Below, piece after piece: positions 48,201 through 64,000 of a DNA stretch of 64,000 nucleotides (position 1 is its first letter; each line of letters begins with the position of its first letter). The DNA is from Norana najaformis. Its lineage: Eukaryota; Annelida; Clitellata; Crassiclitellata; Hormogastridae. The notes under the pieces were generated by a model. It was not told where the DNA came from, did not search any database, and saw nothing but the letters and a program-made list of their open reading frames with translations. Position numbers and translations under genes: made by a program. The DNA lies in NCBI GenBank assembly GCA_964023275.1, contig OZ029915.1:33910573-33974572 (forward strand). The letters are read 5' to 3'.

Positions 48201-50419
48201 GTTTTATATAGTTAAATTATCACAAACTGAATTTACGGGCAATGGAAGACTGCAGCTGTACAAGTTGTGACATGCAGCCATGTGACTTGGTTTGCATCAC
48301 CTGCTCATGCAAAGAAGCCATGACTTTAACTGAAACTAATTGACTTGTAAATGCCAGAAGGGCACGAAAGTGATTGTAATTTTTGACTGAACATTGTGTA
48401 AATGCACATGGGTATAGAAAACTTGTATGATGTCACATAGATGAGTTATCAAGAAGAATTGTTTGTGATTGGTTGATGGGTTTCCCATGCTTTATGTGCG
48501 AAATTTCTGTGATGCAGCATTGACATTTTATGTGGTTGTTCATTTGTTTGTGTTTGGCTGGCATTTATGCACAGGTTAAGTGTTTTTAATTGGTGGATGT
48601 TTTCTTGCAGCTTTTACACATACACTACTTGTTTTGGTGTTTGCGCACAATGTACGATGTTAACTGGAACAAGCTGTCATTTTTTCAGTTGGTAATTTGC
48701 ATTACAAAGATCATGATAGATTCATGTGCTTAGAAACTGTGATGATTCATGTACTGCTGTGATTAAACTGTATGTTTTTATTTGGTTACCAAATGATGAA
48801 AAATCTCAAGCTAAAGCTACACTACAAATCAGGCAAGTTGAAGGTTCGAAGCTCAATAGCTGACAACTAAAGACCAGCCTGGCAGCAAAGCTATTGGAAA
48901 GGGGAGTAAGAAGGAAAGAAACCAGCTGATGAGTGACTATGAGCCAGTGGTGGTGAAGCATGGGAAGGGTTCGTTAAGGCAGTGATGCGGCAGAGGTACA
49001 CATGGTTGTGGTAGTGGAAAGTGAAACAGCAGTTATATTCTTTTAATAACTTTACATTTCTCTTAAAAACAACTCTTAATACATGTATATCTTGATAATA
49101 ACTGACATTTTAGAAGCACAAAGTTTGTGATGTAAAGGCAAAGGTTATTAACTGATTTTTGAGCTATTCTGATTTTTATTGTTCTGTGCATATTTCCAAG
49201 TCTTGCTATTTTTCCAATTGGCTAAAATTTGCACCAAGGCGAGTTATTGTGTCAGTAATTATGTATGCCACATTACAGGCTAATAGCTTTATTACAAGCA
49301 TGTGTTGCTAAGGACTATTTGAGTCAAAACTTTGATTGATTTTTTCCACAAATTCAGTTTCCTTGATTACTAAACTTTAACAGTGCACAACTCCAATTAG
49401 GAACATCATAAATTAATAAATAATATGTCATTTGAAGGTCTCAGAGAGCAAAACTTTACGGAAGAATAAAGATCTTGATTTTAGGCAACAAAAGCCTACA
49501 TTTACCATGGTGGGTCACATATATAGAACATCATGCCATTAAAAGTACAAACACAAATTAGTTGTTTAATAAAGGTGTTTTGGCTTGCTGTGAACAGCTT
49601 TGTGCTACAACCAAACGATTCTGCAAACCGCAGACCACATCTGTAAAGGTTTCTGCGTAGGTGAGTAAACAAGCGTGCTACTTGCAACTTTTTACTTTTA
49701 ACATAGATTATCTTCAGCTTCAAACTTACAGTGTACTACCAGGGTTAGACAGAACAAAAATTCTTTATCATAACCACAACAAATCAAAAGGATGGTGAAA
49801 CATAAGGGTATTTACATGTAATGTAATCAAAAATTTATAAAGCGCCACTTCGAGGTGAACTCCTCAGAGGCGCTCCCGGCCCTACAACCCAGAAGAACTG
49901 GGGAATAAGAAGGTCTTCAAGCGCTTGTGGAAAAGAGTAGACTAAGAAGTTCCTGGCGTAGGTCGAGAGCTGTTTACATGGGCACACAGATTTCAACGTA
50001 ATTAATTTGCCAATGCCGAATCCAATTTTTTTCATATTCGACTTTTGTGGCATTACAGTACATACGATACATTTCATCACAATGGCGGCTATTGTTTAAA
50101 TGATGATATTCCTCATAACACGTGTCGCAGTTGTGACCTCGTGAAAGGTGCCTATGTTTTCGCACTTCAACCCCTACGTTCGCCGTTTTTTCACCCTGAT
50201 CTTCATTTTAAAACCCGTCTCGCATACCTTTCCGGAGGCCGTTCCGCCGGCAACGCCAATAAGGAAGGGTTTCCGCTTCTGGTAGTGTCCATCCGATCGG
50301 TCGATAAGCCCTTCTCTGTTTGAAAGGTTATTTGCCATTCGCTTCCTCTTGGCCGCCATTTTGAATGCCATCTGCGTCGTGGCATACAGCGACGGCGAGA
50401 CCGGCTTAGCCCCACTCAT
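39079..50419 (-). CDS. UCK2: Uridine-cytidine kinase, UCK1/UCK2 type, seven exons
   Basis: This cytosolic pyrimidine-salvage enzyme phosphorylates uridine and cytidine to UMP and CMP with ATP. Exons 50228-50419, 43723-43882, 43165-43261, 42602-42747, 41672-41769, 40426-40474 and 39079-39215 join to 879 nt (292 residues plus stop), close to the usual 260-290. The P-loop is [12 protein letters not shown] (residues 55-66, Lys64). Other family blocks are [76 protein letters not shown] and [10 protein letters not shown], with C-terminal SRPH as in vertebrate UCKs. The nucleobase and catalytic sites are unusual. SQESFY replaces SQDSFY (Glu93 for the catalytic Asp) and YDFVKNSR replaces YDFVSHSR (Asn148 for the base-contacting His). 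The two Arg of the lid and the Gln-Tyr pair are kept. UCK1 versus UCK2 orthology is not resolved; the symbol is the nearest match. Confidence 0.95.
39545..40345. promoter_or_regulatory. CpG- and TAATTA-rich island in last UCK intron
   Basis: In an AT-rich intron this patch has many CpGs (ACGGACGCGTTAACGCGCTC) and at least five homeodomain-type TAATTA/CAATTA cores (39552, 39848, 39974, 40276, 40323). It could be an enhancer, an alternative promoter or an old insertion. No exon is evident. Inference only. Confidence 0.25.
40426..40474 (-). CDS. UCK2: UCK exon 6
   Basis: A 49-nt micro-exon, acceptor TTACAG, donor ACAG|GTAAAC, encoding [16 protein letters not shown]. It joins in phase to exons 5 and 7. 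Confidence 0.95.
40708..40795 (+). mobile_element. Possible hAT-like non-autonomous element end
   Basis: GGCAGTGTTTCCAACCAGGG then TCCACAGAATCTTAG and GGTTCCACAAGAA resemble the CAGTGTTTCCCAACC ends and GGTTCC-rich interiors of hAT MITEs. No second inverted end is seen. It lies in UCK intron 5. Confidence 0.3.
41245..41333. repeat. Short tandem duplication, about 39-bp unit
   Basis: AAGAGAAGAGTCATAACAAA followed by GAGTAAGGATATAGTGGA occurs twice in a row, essentially identical. It lies in UCK intron 5. Confidence 0.85.
41672..41769 (-). CDS. UCK2: UCK exon 5, lid segment
   Basis: 98 nt, acceptor TTTTTTAG, donor CCG|GTTTGT. It encodes [20 protein letters not shown] and [12 protein letters not shown]. 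The catalytic lid Arg residues are present, while the family ERGRD reads EHKRP here. Confidence 0.95.
42455..42560. repeat. GGAATGGGATAGAT-type minisatellite
   Basis: Imperfect 14-bp units (GGAATGGGATAGAT) preceded by GGATGGATTAAT words, in UCK intron 4. Confidence 0.85.
42602..42747 (-). CDS. UCK2: UCK exon 4, core strand and [11 protein letters not shown]
   Basis: 146 nt, acceptor CTCTTCAG. It encodes [20 protein letters not shown] and [15 protein letters not shown]. The exon ends CGAG followed by GCAAGC, a GC donor. Using it rebuilds Val and gives the exact family spacing RRVMRD. Confidence 0.94.
42931..43119 (-). mobile_element. tRNA-derived SINE, copy 4 (UCK intron 3)
   Basis: The minus strand carries AGTAGCCTATTGGTTAGAGT, CAGGTTCAAGCCTCC, CAGTTACTGTATAAGGAC, CCATCGGTTGATGTGTAGTC and an A/T-rich tail AATACAGAAATAAAAATAAA. 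It is in sense orientation within UCK intron 3, more diverged than copy 2. Confidence 0.75.
43165..43261 (-). CDS. UCK2: UCK exon 3, nucleobase-contact segment
   Basis: 97 nt. It encodes [17 protein letters not shown] and [11 protein letters not shown]. The split Ser codon with exon 2 gives FDHPSAFD. The donor is CG|GTTTGT. The family motif YDFVSHSR reads YDFVKNSR here. A SINE copy begins about 45 bp further into the intron. Confidence 0.94.
43723..43882 (-). CDS. UCK2: UCK exon 2, catalytic segment
   Basis: 160 nt. It completes the P-loop (GK|ST) and encodes [22 protein letters not shown] and [11 protein letters not shown]. The acceptor TTGACAG precedes 43882 and the donor CCAA|GTGAGA is at 43723. 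The Glu in SQESFY stands where UCK family members have Asp. Confidence 0.94.
44182..44420. repeat. Tandem duplication, about 111-bp unit
   Basis: Two nearly identical copies (starting near 44184 and 44292) and the beginning of a third (44403). They share AATAATGAAGTACACAAAA and GTGGTCCAAGTGGCTTAAAT, with few differences, so the duplication looks recent. It lies in UCK intron 1. Confidence 0.9.
44876..44933. repeat. (CAT)n microsatellite
   Basis: Interrupted CATCATCAT tract in UCK intron 1. Confidence 0.85.
46335..47010 (+). mobile_element. LINE ORF2 C-terminal fragment with (GAT)n tail
   Basis: Plus-strand frames give [62 protein letters not shown] and [15 protein letters not shown]. This is the C-terminal order of endonuclease-reverse-transcriptase elements widely annotated as craniofacial-development-protein-2-like. 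At least three frameshifts or stops are present. It ends in a (GAT)n tract at 46966-47010, the tandem tail expected of RTE-like elements. It is antisense to UCK in intron 1. Confidence 0.85.
49826..49965 (-). mobile_element. LINE 3' end (CR1/L2-like)
   Basis: The minus strand encodes [18 protein letters not shown] and runs into GTGGCGCTTTATAAATTTTT followed by GATTACATTACATG. The GGCGCTTTATAAA block resembles the 3' end at 7107-7135, which suggests related elements. No RT core is present. Confidence 0.5.
50228..50419 (-). CDS. UCK2: UCK exon 1 with P-loop
   Basis: 64 codons ending in [15 protein letters not shown], donor AAG|GTATGC. The longest open start is the ATG at 50417-50419. In-frame ATGs also begin residues 17, 21 and 28. 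The Met21 codon sits in AAAATGGCGGCCAAG, a YY1-type element that in animal genes often spans the real start codon, so the protein may begin [11 protein letters not shown], 20 residues shorter. Confidence 0.9.
50345..50362 (-). promoter_or_regulatory. YY1-like element in UCK exon 1
   Basis: The minus strand reads AAAATGGCGGCCAAG, matching the YY1 consensus AANATGGCGGC. Such elements typically lie just downstream of transcription starts and often span the initiator ATG. It supports Met21 as the start codon. Confidence 0.45.
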
Positions 50420-51060
50420 CGTTCGGCCGGCAGAACGGGCGAGGGCCCGCAGTTGGCACGATCGGTTGGGTGGTTAGCCTGCGCCTCGTAAGCCTAATCC
50501 TCTTCCTGCTAGAAAACGCGTTGGAAAACTGAAGACGATCGGAGTTTAGCCCTGTTTGCGTAGTCGGCGGGGTAGCAAGAGCATGAGAAAAGCCGATTTC
50601 GGGTAGGCTGCGGGCTAAACCCTAGATCTCCGGCAAGTCAGCCAGCAAGAAGTCAGCAGATCCGAAACAGACGATGAGAACTGTGATTCCGTCCGCGAAA
50701 AACGCTTCTTTACACGAATGAGGAGTTCTGAATATTTATCCGTGAAAAATTATCTAGGGGCTATTTGTGGAGGAGGATCTCGCGCGTTTGAGGTTAACGC
50801 TAAGGCCTAATCGTCACTCGAGTCCAGAGTTTAATCTCAACCAGAAATACTTTCGTATTATTACGACCAAACGCCTCTGGCGGTTACAGGCTCCAACAGC
50901 GCGTTTCTAGCCCTGCTCCCTAGGGTTTCCGTGTTTCAACGTAGGTTTGGCCGACGATGAGAAACCACGAGAGGGAAGAACCTGGTTCGAGCTGGCGTAG
51001 GCCGAGGAGCCAGTATTCGCATTCGAGCGCTCTTCCTGCTTTAGCAAAATAAAAATCCTC
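50420..51060 (-). promoter_or_regulatory. CpG-rich promoter / 5' UTR region of UCK
   Basis: CpG dinucleotides are frequent here, in contrast with the AT-rich, CpG-poor flanks. The stretch sits directly upstream of UCK exon 1. No TATA box stands out. A CpG-type promoter is inferred from position and composition only. Confidence 0.45.
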
Positions 51061-52640
51061 GCCAGCCTAGGACTGATTTCAGGTCGGCTTCAGGTGTAGC
51101 TTATATATATGCGTGTATAGGTTGTTGCTCCTTCGGTTGCTACGTCGCTATCCAAGCAATCCAATTGCCCTCTGCACTTGCTCTGTACAGACTACGTAAC
51201 AGCCGCGTTTACATGGCCTTCACGCAGCCTATGAACGATAGATTCCGGTTCTCCTGAACACATAACTGGGCTTAACTGTTGGCTGATGTTTCGGTTTCCT
51301 GCACGGCCCGTCTGCGAACAGAAAACTGAAACAGAAGGGACGTGTCCTTTTTTCCTGTCTTGGCATGTAGCTGCGAGAGCTCTAACAGCCTGATGAGTAC
51401 CGGCCTCTACAATAGCTCAGCTACGCCTACAACGCTTGTACAAATGGATGGGAGTAATTGTAGGCTGTTAAATACTCATGCATACGTTGTAGTTTATGTT
51501 AAACACAGGGCCTACCCATGCATTGTAGTTTATGTTAAATATAGGCCTACTCACGCACGTTTTAGAAAACCAATGAGCTGTAGGTATTGAACATGTAATG
51601 ACACACCTATCCTGCTTCTAAATTTGGCATCTAAGAACATCACACAACACAGATTTCTTGGATGACTTCAGATATAAGGCAATCTGATGGAAGCATTACT
51701 GAACAAGTGAACGAAGGCTGCCGTGTTGAATTGTGTGAATTAGTCTTTAAAATTTGTTCATTGCATCTTGCAGTTAGTTTTCTGAAAATACAGTTAAAAT
51801 TGGCTCATCTGTCTACAACTTTTAAAATTCTTTCTTTCCATATCATGCACCTGATAAGGTGCAAATCTGCTAAGGTATAAGAAGTGCTATCTGCTAGATA
51901 GCCATGTTTCAGCACCTTTGAGAAGTGCCCAAAAGATATTTGATAAATACTCATATACATATGTACAAAACATACATATGCAACATGCATACATACATAC
52001 ATAAAACATTCATAAATAAATTCACACATGCACAATAATTCTGCACTTACAACTTCCTTATGCAACTCATTCATTCATTTGCATTTGAGAGGACTGGTGC
52101 CTGATCAAATGGCCCAAGGCCCCGCATGCACAGTGTACAGATTCCTACCAGATCCCTTAAAGATGGCAAGTCAGTGCTACTTGTTTTATTTTATTATTAT
52201 TATTATCATTAATGTTATGAAGATTTTTAACATGCGCAAGGTCACACATAATGCTAATCCGATGCGCAGTAAATTGTATCATCCGGTGATGGCACTAAAC
52301 ACTCCACAGTGTGGTAAAGAACTCCTGTAGGTCTGTGGCTAGCTCAATGGTGGCTCAAACATGCACGCATGCACATACACACAAATATGCACACACACAC
52401 ACACACACAAATATGCACACATACACTGTACTGCTAACAAAAGTAATATGGGTCATCCGTTCCAAAGAAAACATTACAGCAAACATGCAATATATTTTTA
52501 TTAACATAATATAAATATGTAACATACATAGATTTATGTTGTAATATATTAGCAACTGTCCAGTTACTAGAGATTATCTAGTCTCACATTTAAGCCTCAC
52601 ACAATCATACACTCGTTCATTGTAGTTTCATTTCCAGGAG
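51061..52640. other. Intergenic between UCK and RBPJ, no gene seen
   Basis: Contains a 35-40-bp direct repeat at about 51478-51555 (TTGTAGTTTATGTTAAA twice) and a short (TTA)n at 52184-52206. Confidence 0.5.
52384..52432. repeat. (AC)n microsatellite
   Basis: AATATGCACACACACACACA, with the word AAATATGCACACA repeated on both sides. Confidence 0.85.
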
Positions 52641-52819
52641 TTAAAGTTCTGTTGTTGGCCGCTTCCAAAGAAAATTCTTGGAGCAGTTTAACGTACAGAG
52701 GTTCTTCCTGAGGTCATCATCCTGTGGTTCTTTCGAGTTACATACAGACAACACTGAACAAATACAGACCTCATAACAGAAGAAAGTCATATCTTTGTCT
52801 CTAATGATACTACGTCCAT
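52641..52819 (-). CDS. Possible terminal exon of an unidentified transcript
   Basis: A good acceptor (TAATTATTTCAG) precedes 59 open codons with DGRSIIRDKDMTFFCYEV, SKEPQDDDLRKNLC and NFLWKRPTTEL, then TAA at 52641-52643. It lies between RBPJ and UCK in their orientation. No upstream exon is identified, and a mobile-element origin is possible. Confidence 0.2.
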
Positions 52820-53119
52820 CTGAAATAATTATCACAAAGATCTGATACATATTTAAATAAAAAAGTATACATGGATGCATTTTATCTTAACTGTTTCCAG
52901 AATATCTTCAGTAAAAGCCTTGACTGCCAACTTCTGTCAAAGCAATGCTAACCACCATTACAAAGTAAATGATAAAATGATAAAGGCAACAAACATGCTA
53001 ACATATCTCTACAAAAAACTCCTCAGATGTGTCATACTGGTGTCTGAAGGAACTTTTGGCTGAAGTTCAAACACAACCATAGCCATCCTTTTTTAACATC
53101 CCCACTTCTGTTGCTTTGT

Positions 53120-53205
53120 CAGAACATACTAACCAACCCTGAAAATGTGTAGGGCTGAGTTGGCCTAAATAACTAACCAACCCTGAAAAGACAGAGGGCT
53201 AAATA
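53120..53205. repeat. Two-copy direct repeat beside 5S-like fragment
   Basis: ACTAACCAACCCTGAAAA followed by a short variable part and AGGGCT occurs at about 53129 and 53171. It abuts the 5S-like fragment and may belong to the same retroposon. Confidence 0.5.
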
Positions 53206-53262
53206 ACCTGACAGTCGATGGAGAGTCACCCATCTAAGTACTAACCATGATTACTCAGTGCC
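53205..53262 (-). ncRNA. 5S rRNA-like fragment (pseudogene or 5S-derived SINE)
   Basis: The minus strand contains CATGGTTAGTACTTAGATGG followed by GTGACTCTCC, matching the 3' domain of 5S rRNA (GGTTAGTACTTGGATGGGTG). The preceding GAGTAATC and the 3' stem are degraded, and no 5' half is recognisable. It is therefore a fragment, not a functional 5S gene. Confidence 0.55.
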
Positions 53263-54879
53263 ATTAATTGAGTAATCCATTAATTGATTCTTCAAATAGT
53301 GGCTCTACATAAATACAGAGATAACAGTATTCCATGCTCAGTGTTGCACAACTTGACTGTGCTTGCCAGCATCATATCCTCAGTACCAAGTAACATACAT
53401 CACTGGGAAACTGAATCTAAATGAATCAGCAGGCAAACTCTGTCCCTGTCACCCTCTGCAATAGTACACTCAGCAGAGTGTAGTCGTAACCGTGAAAGAG
53501 TGCAGAATAACTGTCAGGAACAAAACCAATGTGGTCTTGACACCATATCTGTCTACTTTATCTGAATGGTGAATGAAGATGCCCAGAATGACCATCTATG
53601 CTGCAGGAGCAACCTCTGCCAACTACACAAAGATTTCTGTGCCTTTACAAACTACACAATTTTTTGCTTAATGGTTCACAGTGTATTATGTTTAGATATT
53701 TACATAGTATCAGTTTCAGAATGGCACTACTACTGATTTGCCAAAAACCCTTCCAGCAAAGATGGTGAGTCTCAAACATTGATGAACCAAATGACAGCAG
53801 AAGTTGCAAATCTAGTCATTTAGTTGCAAACAGCATTCCAGTAATCTAGCATGAAACACTGATGTCAACAGTTTCCAGAATGAATTGAGAAGATCTGAAA
53901 TGGAGAAGTGATCAGACCAAAAAAAGGAGAATCACGCTTTGTGATATAACAGCCAGGTAGTGAAAGACAATACTGGCAACAACATAAACAGCTAAATAAT
54001 ACTCAGTAACAGTTCAATCAGCTCGATGAACCAATTTTGCCCATAATTTTACTTTCAAGTTTAACTACAAGTTGTTAAATGTGTTAAAATTTGTGTTAAC
54101 AAGTTGATAACTTAATCTGTATTTTTACAAATTAACAGGACAATTGACACTTTAAATGCTTAAATAATCTACCATTAACAGCAATTTGTTAGTAAAGTAA
54201 GCAATATATCAAAGCAACTTTTGTTGAAAGCTACCACAAGTGGTAAAATAAAACTAAGCAGTCAAAAAGAGCATCTAATTGGTCACAGTTTGAAAACAAC
54301 CAAAAAAATCTGATTTTAAGTCTAATGCAAGATCAGTTTCTGGATAAGGGAGAGGCAATAGCTTTGTACTTTACATGTCTCTTGAACATTTCTGAGTTTC
54401 TGGTTCACAGTAATTTAGTGCAGTTAATACCTGTACTGTGCTCCTCTGTGTAGGTTTTGATGCTAACCTAACTGCTAAAAGTACCACATTGCTCCAACCT
54501 TGCACCACGTTTCTCCCTTGCTGATCTATTTCTGAATGTAACAGTTGATTAGCTCCTTGTCTCCAGTCAACTCAAGCATTGCAAATCAGAAACTTATGTA
54601 TTTGCAATTCACCTGTATTCAAGCAGAGCACACTCTTAATCATCACTTACTGCCCAATCCCAAAACCACTATGCATCATTCCTAAAACAAGAGAAAAGCT
54701 TGCTTTTGGGTACATGATGAAGACATGCATTTATACAGCCTGGAAACTCGTGTTTCATAGCTTTATTGTTTCAGCCTAGATTTAAACTGTTCCTGGTAGT
54801 TTGATAATTGGGTATGTTAATAATTTGTAAGATGTGTCTATAGAAAATAGTCGTTATCGTTGGTACCCTATTCATTATT
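53263..54879. other. Intergenic, no gene seen; RBPJ exon micro-copy at 54557
   Basis: AT-rich sequence. Its only notable content is the 26-bp stretch at 54557-54582 that matches RBPJ exon sequence 59789-59814 with one mismatch. Confidence 0.5.
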
Positions 54880-55145
54880 TCGAACGTTGGCGGCAGAATG
54901 GACCATACACCCCTCTCCTGCGTCACATGGGCTGCCTGTTCCAAGGTCATCCCCTTCCATTCCTTCACGTCGTCAATCCATGCCCTGCTTGGTCTTCCTC
55001 TCTTCCTTGATTCCTCTGTTTTGCCTGTGATTATATCTTTTTTCCAGGCAGTTTGTTGTTGTTCTCATAATATGTCCAAAGTACCTCAATTTTCTTGTTA
55101 TTATTGCTCCCCATAGCTGTCTGCCATCAACTTTCTGCAGCACCT
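54880..55145 (-). mobile_element. LINE ORF2 C-terminal fragment
   Basis: Minus-strand frames give RKLRYFGHIMRTT, KEERKTKQG and GRPSRAWIDDVKEWKGMTLE then VTQERGVWS. This is the RGRP...W.DD...W stretch near the C-terminus of CFDP2-like LINE proteins. At least one frameshift is present. It lies between RBPJ and UCK. Confidence 0.8.
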
Positions 55146-56552
55146 CTAGATAATAGTATTACTGAAATTTAAAATGTATTATTTGCATCAGACAAATTTC
55201 TCTCCAGCATGTCTTCATATATGCTGACCACAATCATAATAAAGCGCAGACATCGGCAAGATGTAGAGCAAATGCTCTAAATAATCAGAGAGGTAGATGA
55301 GGACATGCCAGATAAGTGTGTGTTTCTAAGAATCTTTGAGGGAGGAAGAGGTAGGCAGTGGTTCCACCTGTAGTCCACATTATTGTCATCATCAAAATCA
55401 TAGTCATCATCATGACCATCACAAATGCTCAAACATATGCACATTAATTAACCTAAGAATATGATTAAAAGTTCAGTTGGTTCTGACTGCAAAAGGCTTA
55501 AACTGGTGTAAGTTAGGCAATGTGCAATATTTAAGAAACAGGATTCATGTCAACAGTTCACTTCAGCATGCCTGTTACTCAACGTCTTCACAGAACAAAA
55601 GCCAATGCTGCTCCTAACGGTGGACGTTTCTCAAATGCCAGTTAAGTTAAATGACAAGCATCCGTAGCATTACTCATTGAATTACTCTCTTTTCATACAA
55701 TTTCGAGCTGCCATAAAGTAACAAGTTAGTGAGAGAAACATTGCTAAATACTAAAATACTGGCCAGTTTTACTGTACAAAATCTGGTAATCCTAAAAATA
55801 GAAATCAAAATCTCTGCCTATTGACAGTTTCTATTCAGTTCCTTTAAAGTACATCTCAGCCTAGCTTAAACAGAGGTTTACACTTCAGCAGATGTAGCTG
55901 TAGTCATGAGGGTTAAACAAAGCCACAAAGAGGTGGTGCACCTAATATTCCCAAGTACTGGAAGCTGAAAGTAAGCTATAAATTTCATAGTTCTAGTTCA
56001 ACACCATGTCCAAACATCAAATTCCATTAATCCAACCATCCAAACATCCATTCACATGTTACATAAATATCATTAACAGCTACGTTCATGCAAATCACAA
56101 ATATATAGTCTCAACAGTATACACTGACAGACTGCCAGATTTAAAATCATCTCCTATTATTTGCATATGCCATTAGGTTGATCAATCATTGTCACATTGA
56201 CCGACTGGCATGAACCTACGTCACACAGAGTAGACTTATGAACATGATGTCACGCAGTTAGCATATGCCACAAGATCGTGGCAGCCGATAATCAGGGCCC
56301 TGAAGTCATTTGGTTAGGACAGCGATACAAACGGACTCCACAGTCGTACATTGTCTCGAGAGCAGCAATCAGAGCATATCGTTTGGTGTTTGGGAGTTAG
56401 ACCTGCCCGGCATCCAGCTGATTGAGTACACAAGATCATCGGTGATCAGTTTCAAGACAAACGTCTCTTGGTCGAAGTTCGACTTTCCGTGGTAGCTCAG
56501 TACGCCAGACAACATCAGTGCTTGCTCCTTCTTTAAGTCAACACATTGCTCT
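55146..56552 (-). other. Downstream of RBPJ, probable 3' UTR plus intergenic
   Basis: A 69-codon minus frame at 56369-56578 lies just after the RBPJ stop and is probably untranslated. A (CAT)-rich stretch is at 55380-55425. The 3' UTR end is not defined. Confidence 0.4.
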
Positions 56553-56558
56553 TTTATT
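56553..56558 (-). terminator. Possible poly(A) signal AATAAA after RBPJ
   Basis: A minus-strand AATAAA lies 27 bases after the RBPJ stop. That would give a very short 3' UTR, so a more distal site is equally possible. The sequence shows only the hexamer. Confidence 0.25.
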
Positions 56559-56584
56559 CCGTTCTCTCTTGCTCCCACTATTGG

Positions 56585-63767
<7,183 letters not shown>

Positions 63768-64000
63768 TCACCAAATACCTAATGCATTCAGACTAATTTT
63801 TGGAATATATTATTACCTTTGAAAGTGTGAGTACATACAGTTAGTCAAAATCACACAGCCAGCCAAATGACTGCAGTCTTACAATGATCTGAGATACAAA
63901 AAAATTAAAAACTTGCACTTCTGTAATATAGCTTCTGTAAAATCAGCAAAAGTGCCTTATCAATCACAACAAAGCCGTTAATGTTTATTTAGAAGTACAG

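Larger units (their letters stand above)
43883..50227 (-). other. UCK intron 1 (6.3 kb)
   Basis: It holds a tandem duplication at 44182-44420, a (CAT)n tract at 44876-44933, a LINE fragment at 46335-47010 and a LINE 3' end at 49826-49965. A GC-rich motif at 46195-46290 resembles degenerate mobile-element sequence. The rest (45000-46190, 47010-49820) is AT-rich with no coding signal I recognise. Confidence 0.7.

Overview
The window is eukaryotic nuclear DNA from an animal. It holds two protein-coding genes broken up by spliceosomal introns, plus many microsatellites and decayed LINE and SINE retroposons. The proteins, the repeat types and the frequent palindrome TAGGCCTA suggest a marine invertebrate. 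I cannot assign a phylum from the sequence alone.

Two genes can be supported, both on the minus strand and head to tail in the right half. (1) An RBPJ / CSL / Suppressor-of-Hairless gene, the DNA-binding effector of Notch signalling: eight exons from 63743 down to a stop at 56585, with the 5' end beyond the right edge of the window. (2) A uridine-cytidine kinase of the UCK1/UCK2 type (pyrimidine salvage): seven exons from 50419 down to a stop at 39079, apparently complete (292 residues). The exon joins of both genes keep frame and match the family. All introns are GT-AG except one UCK intron that is best read as GC-AG. The UCK differs from the family at two active-site positions: Glu replaces the catalytic Asp, and Asn replaces the base-recognising His. 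This is the most interesting protein-level observation here.

The left half (about 1-33.8 kb) has no gene I can support. It holds long simple repeats (TG, ATGT, ATT/ATG, TCTG, CTGA, GA-rich), a 20-unit 54-bp minisatellite at 21906-22985 with an 8-unit higher-order duplication, and debris of several LINE families (4.5, 6.8, 15.2-16.5, 21.2 and 26.2-27.5 kb). Three of four copies of a tRNA-headed SINE lie here, one of them nested inside a LINE. A second dispersed repeat occurs in opposite orientations at 4.0 and 32.8 kb. The right half is more AT-rich. Besides the genes it carries LINE fragments at 46.3, 49.8, 54.9 and 60.4 kb, a hAT-like end at 61.8 kb, a 5S-rRNA-like fragment at 53.2 kb and the fourth SINE copy in a UCK intron.

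I found no bacterial-type operon, CRISPR array or viral genome, and no clearly new multi-gene system. The best leads are the UCK active-site changes, the SINE family, the minisatellite's higher-order structure, and a 26-bp near-exact copy of RBPJ exon sequence 2 kb downstream of that gene.
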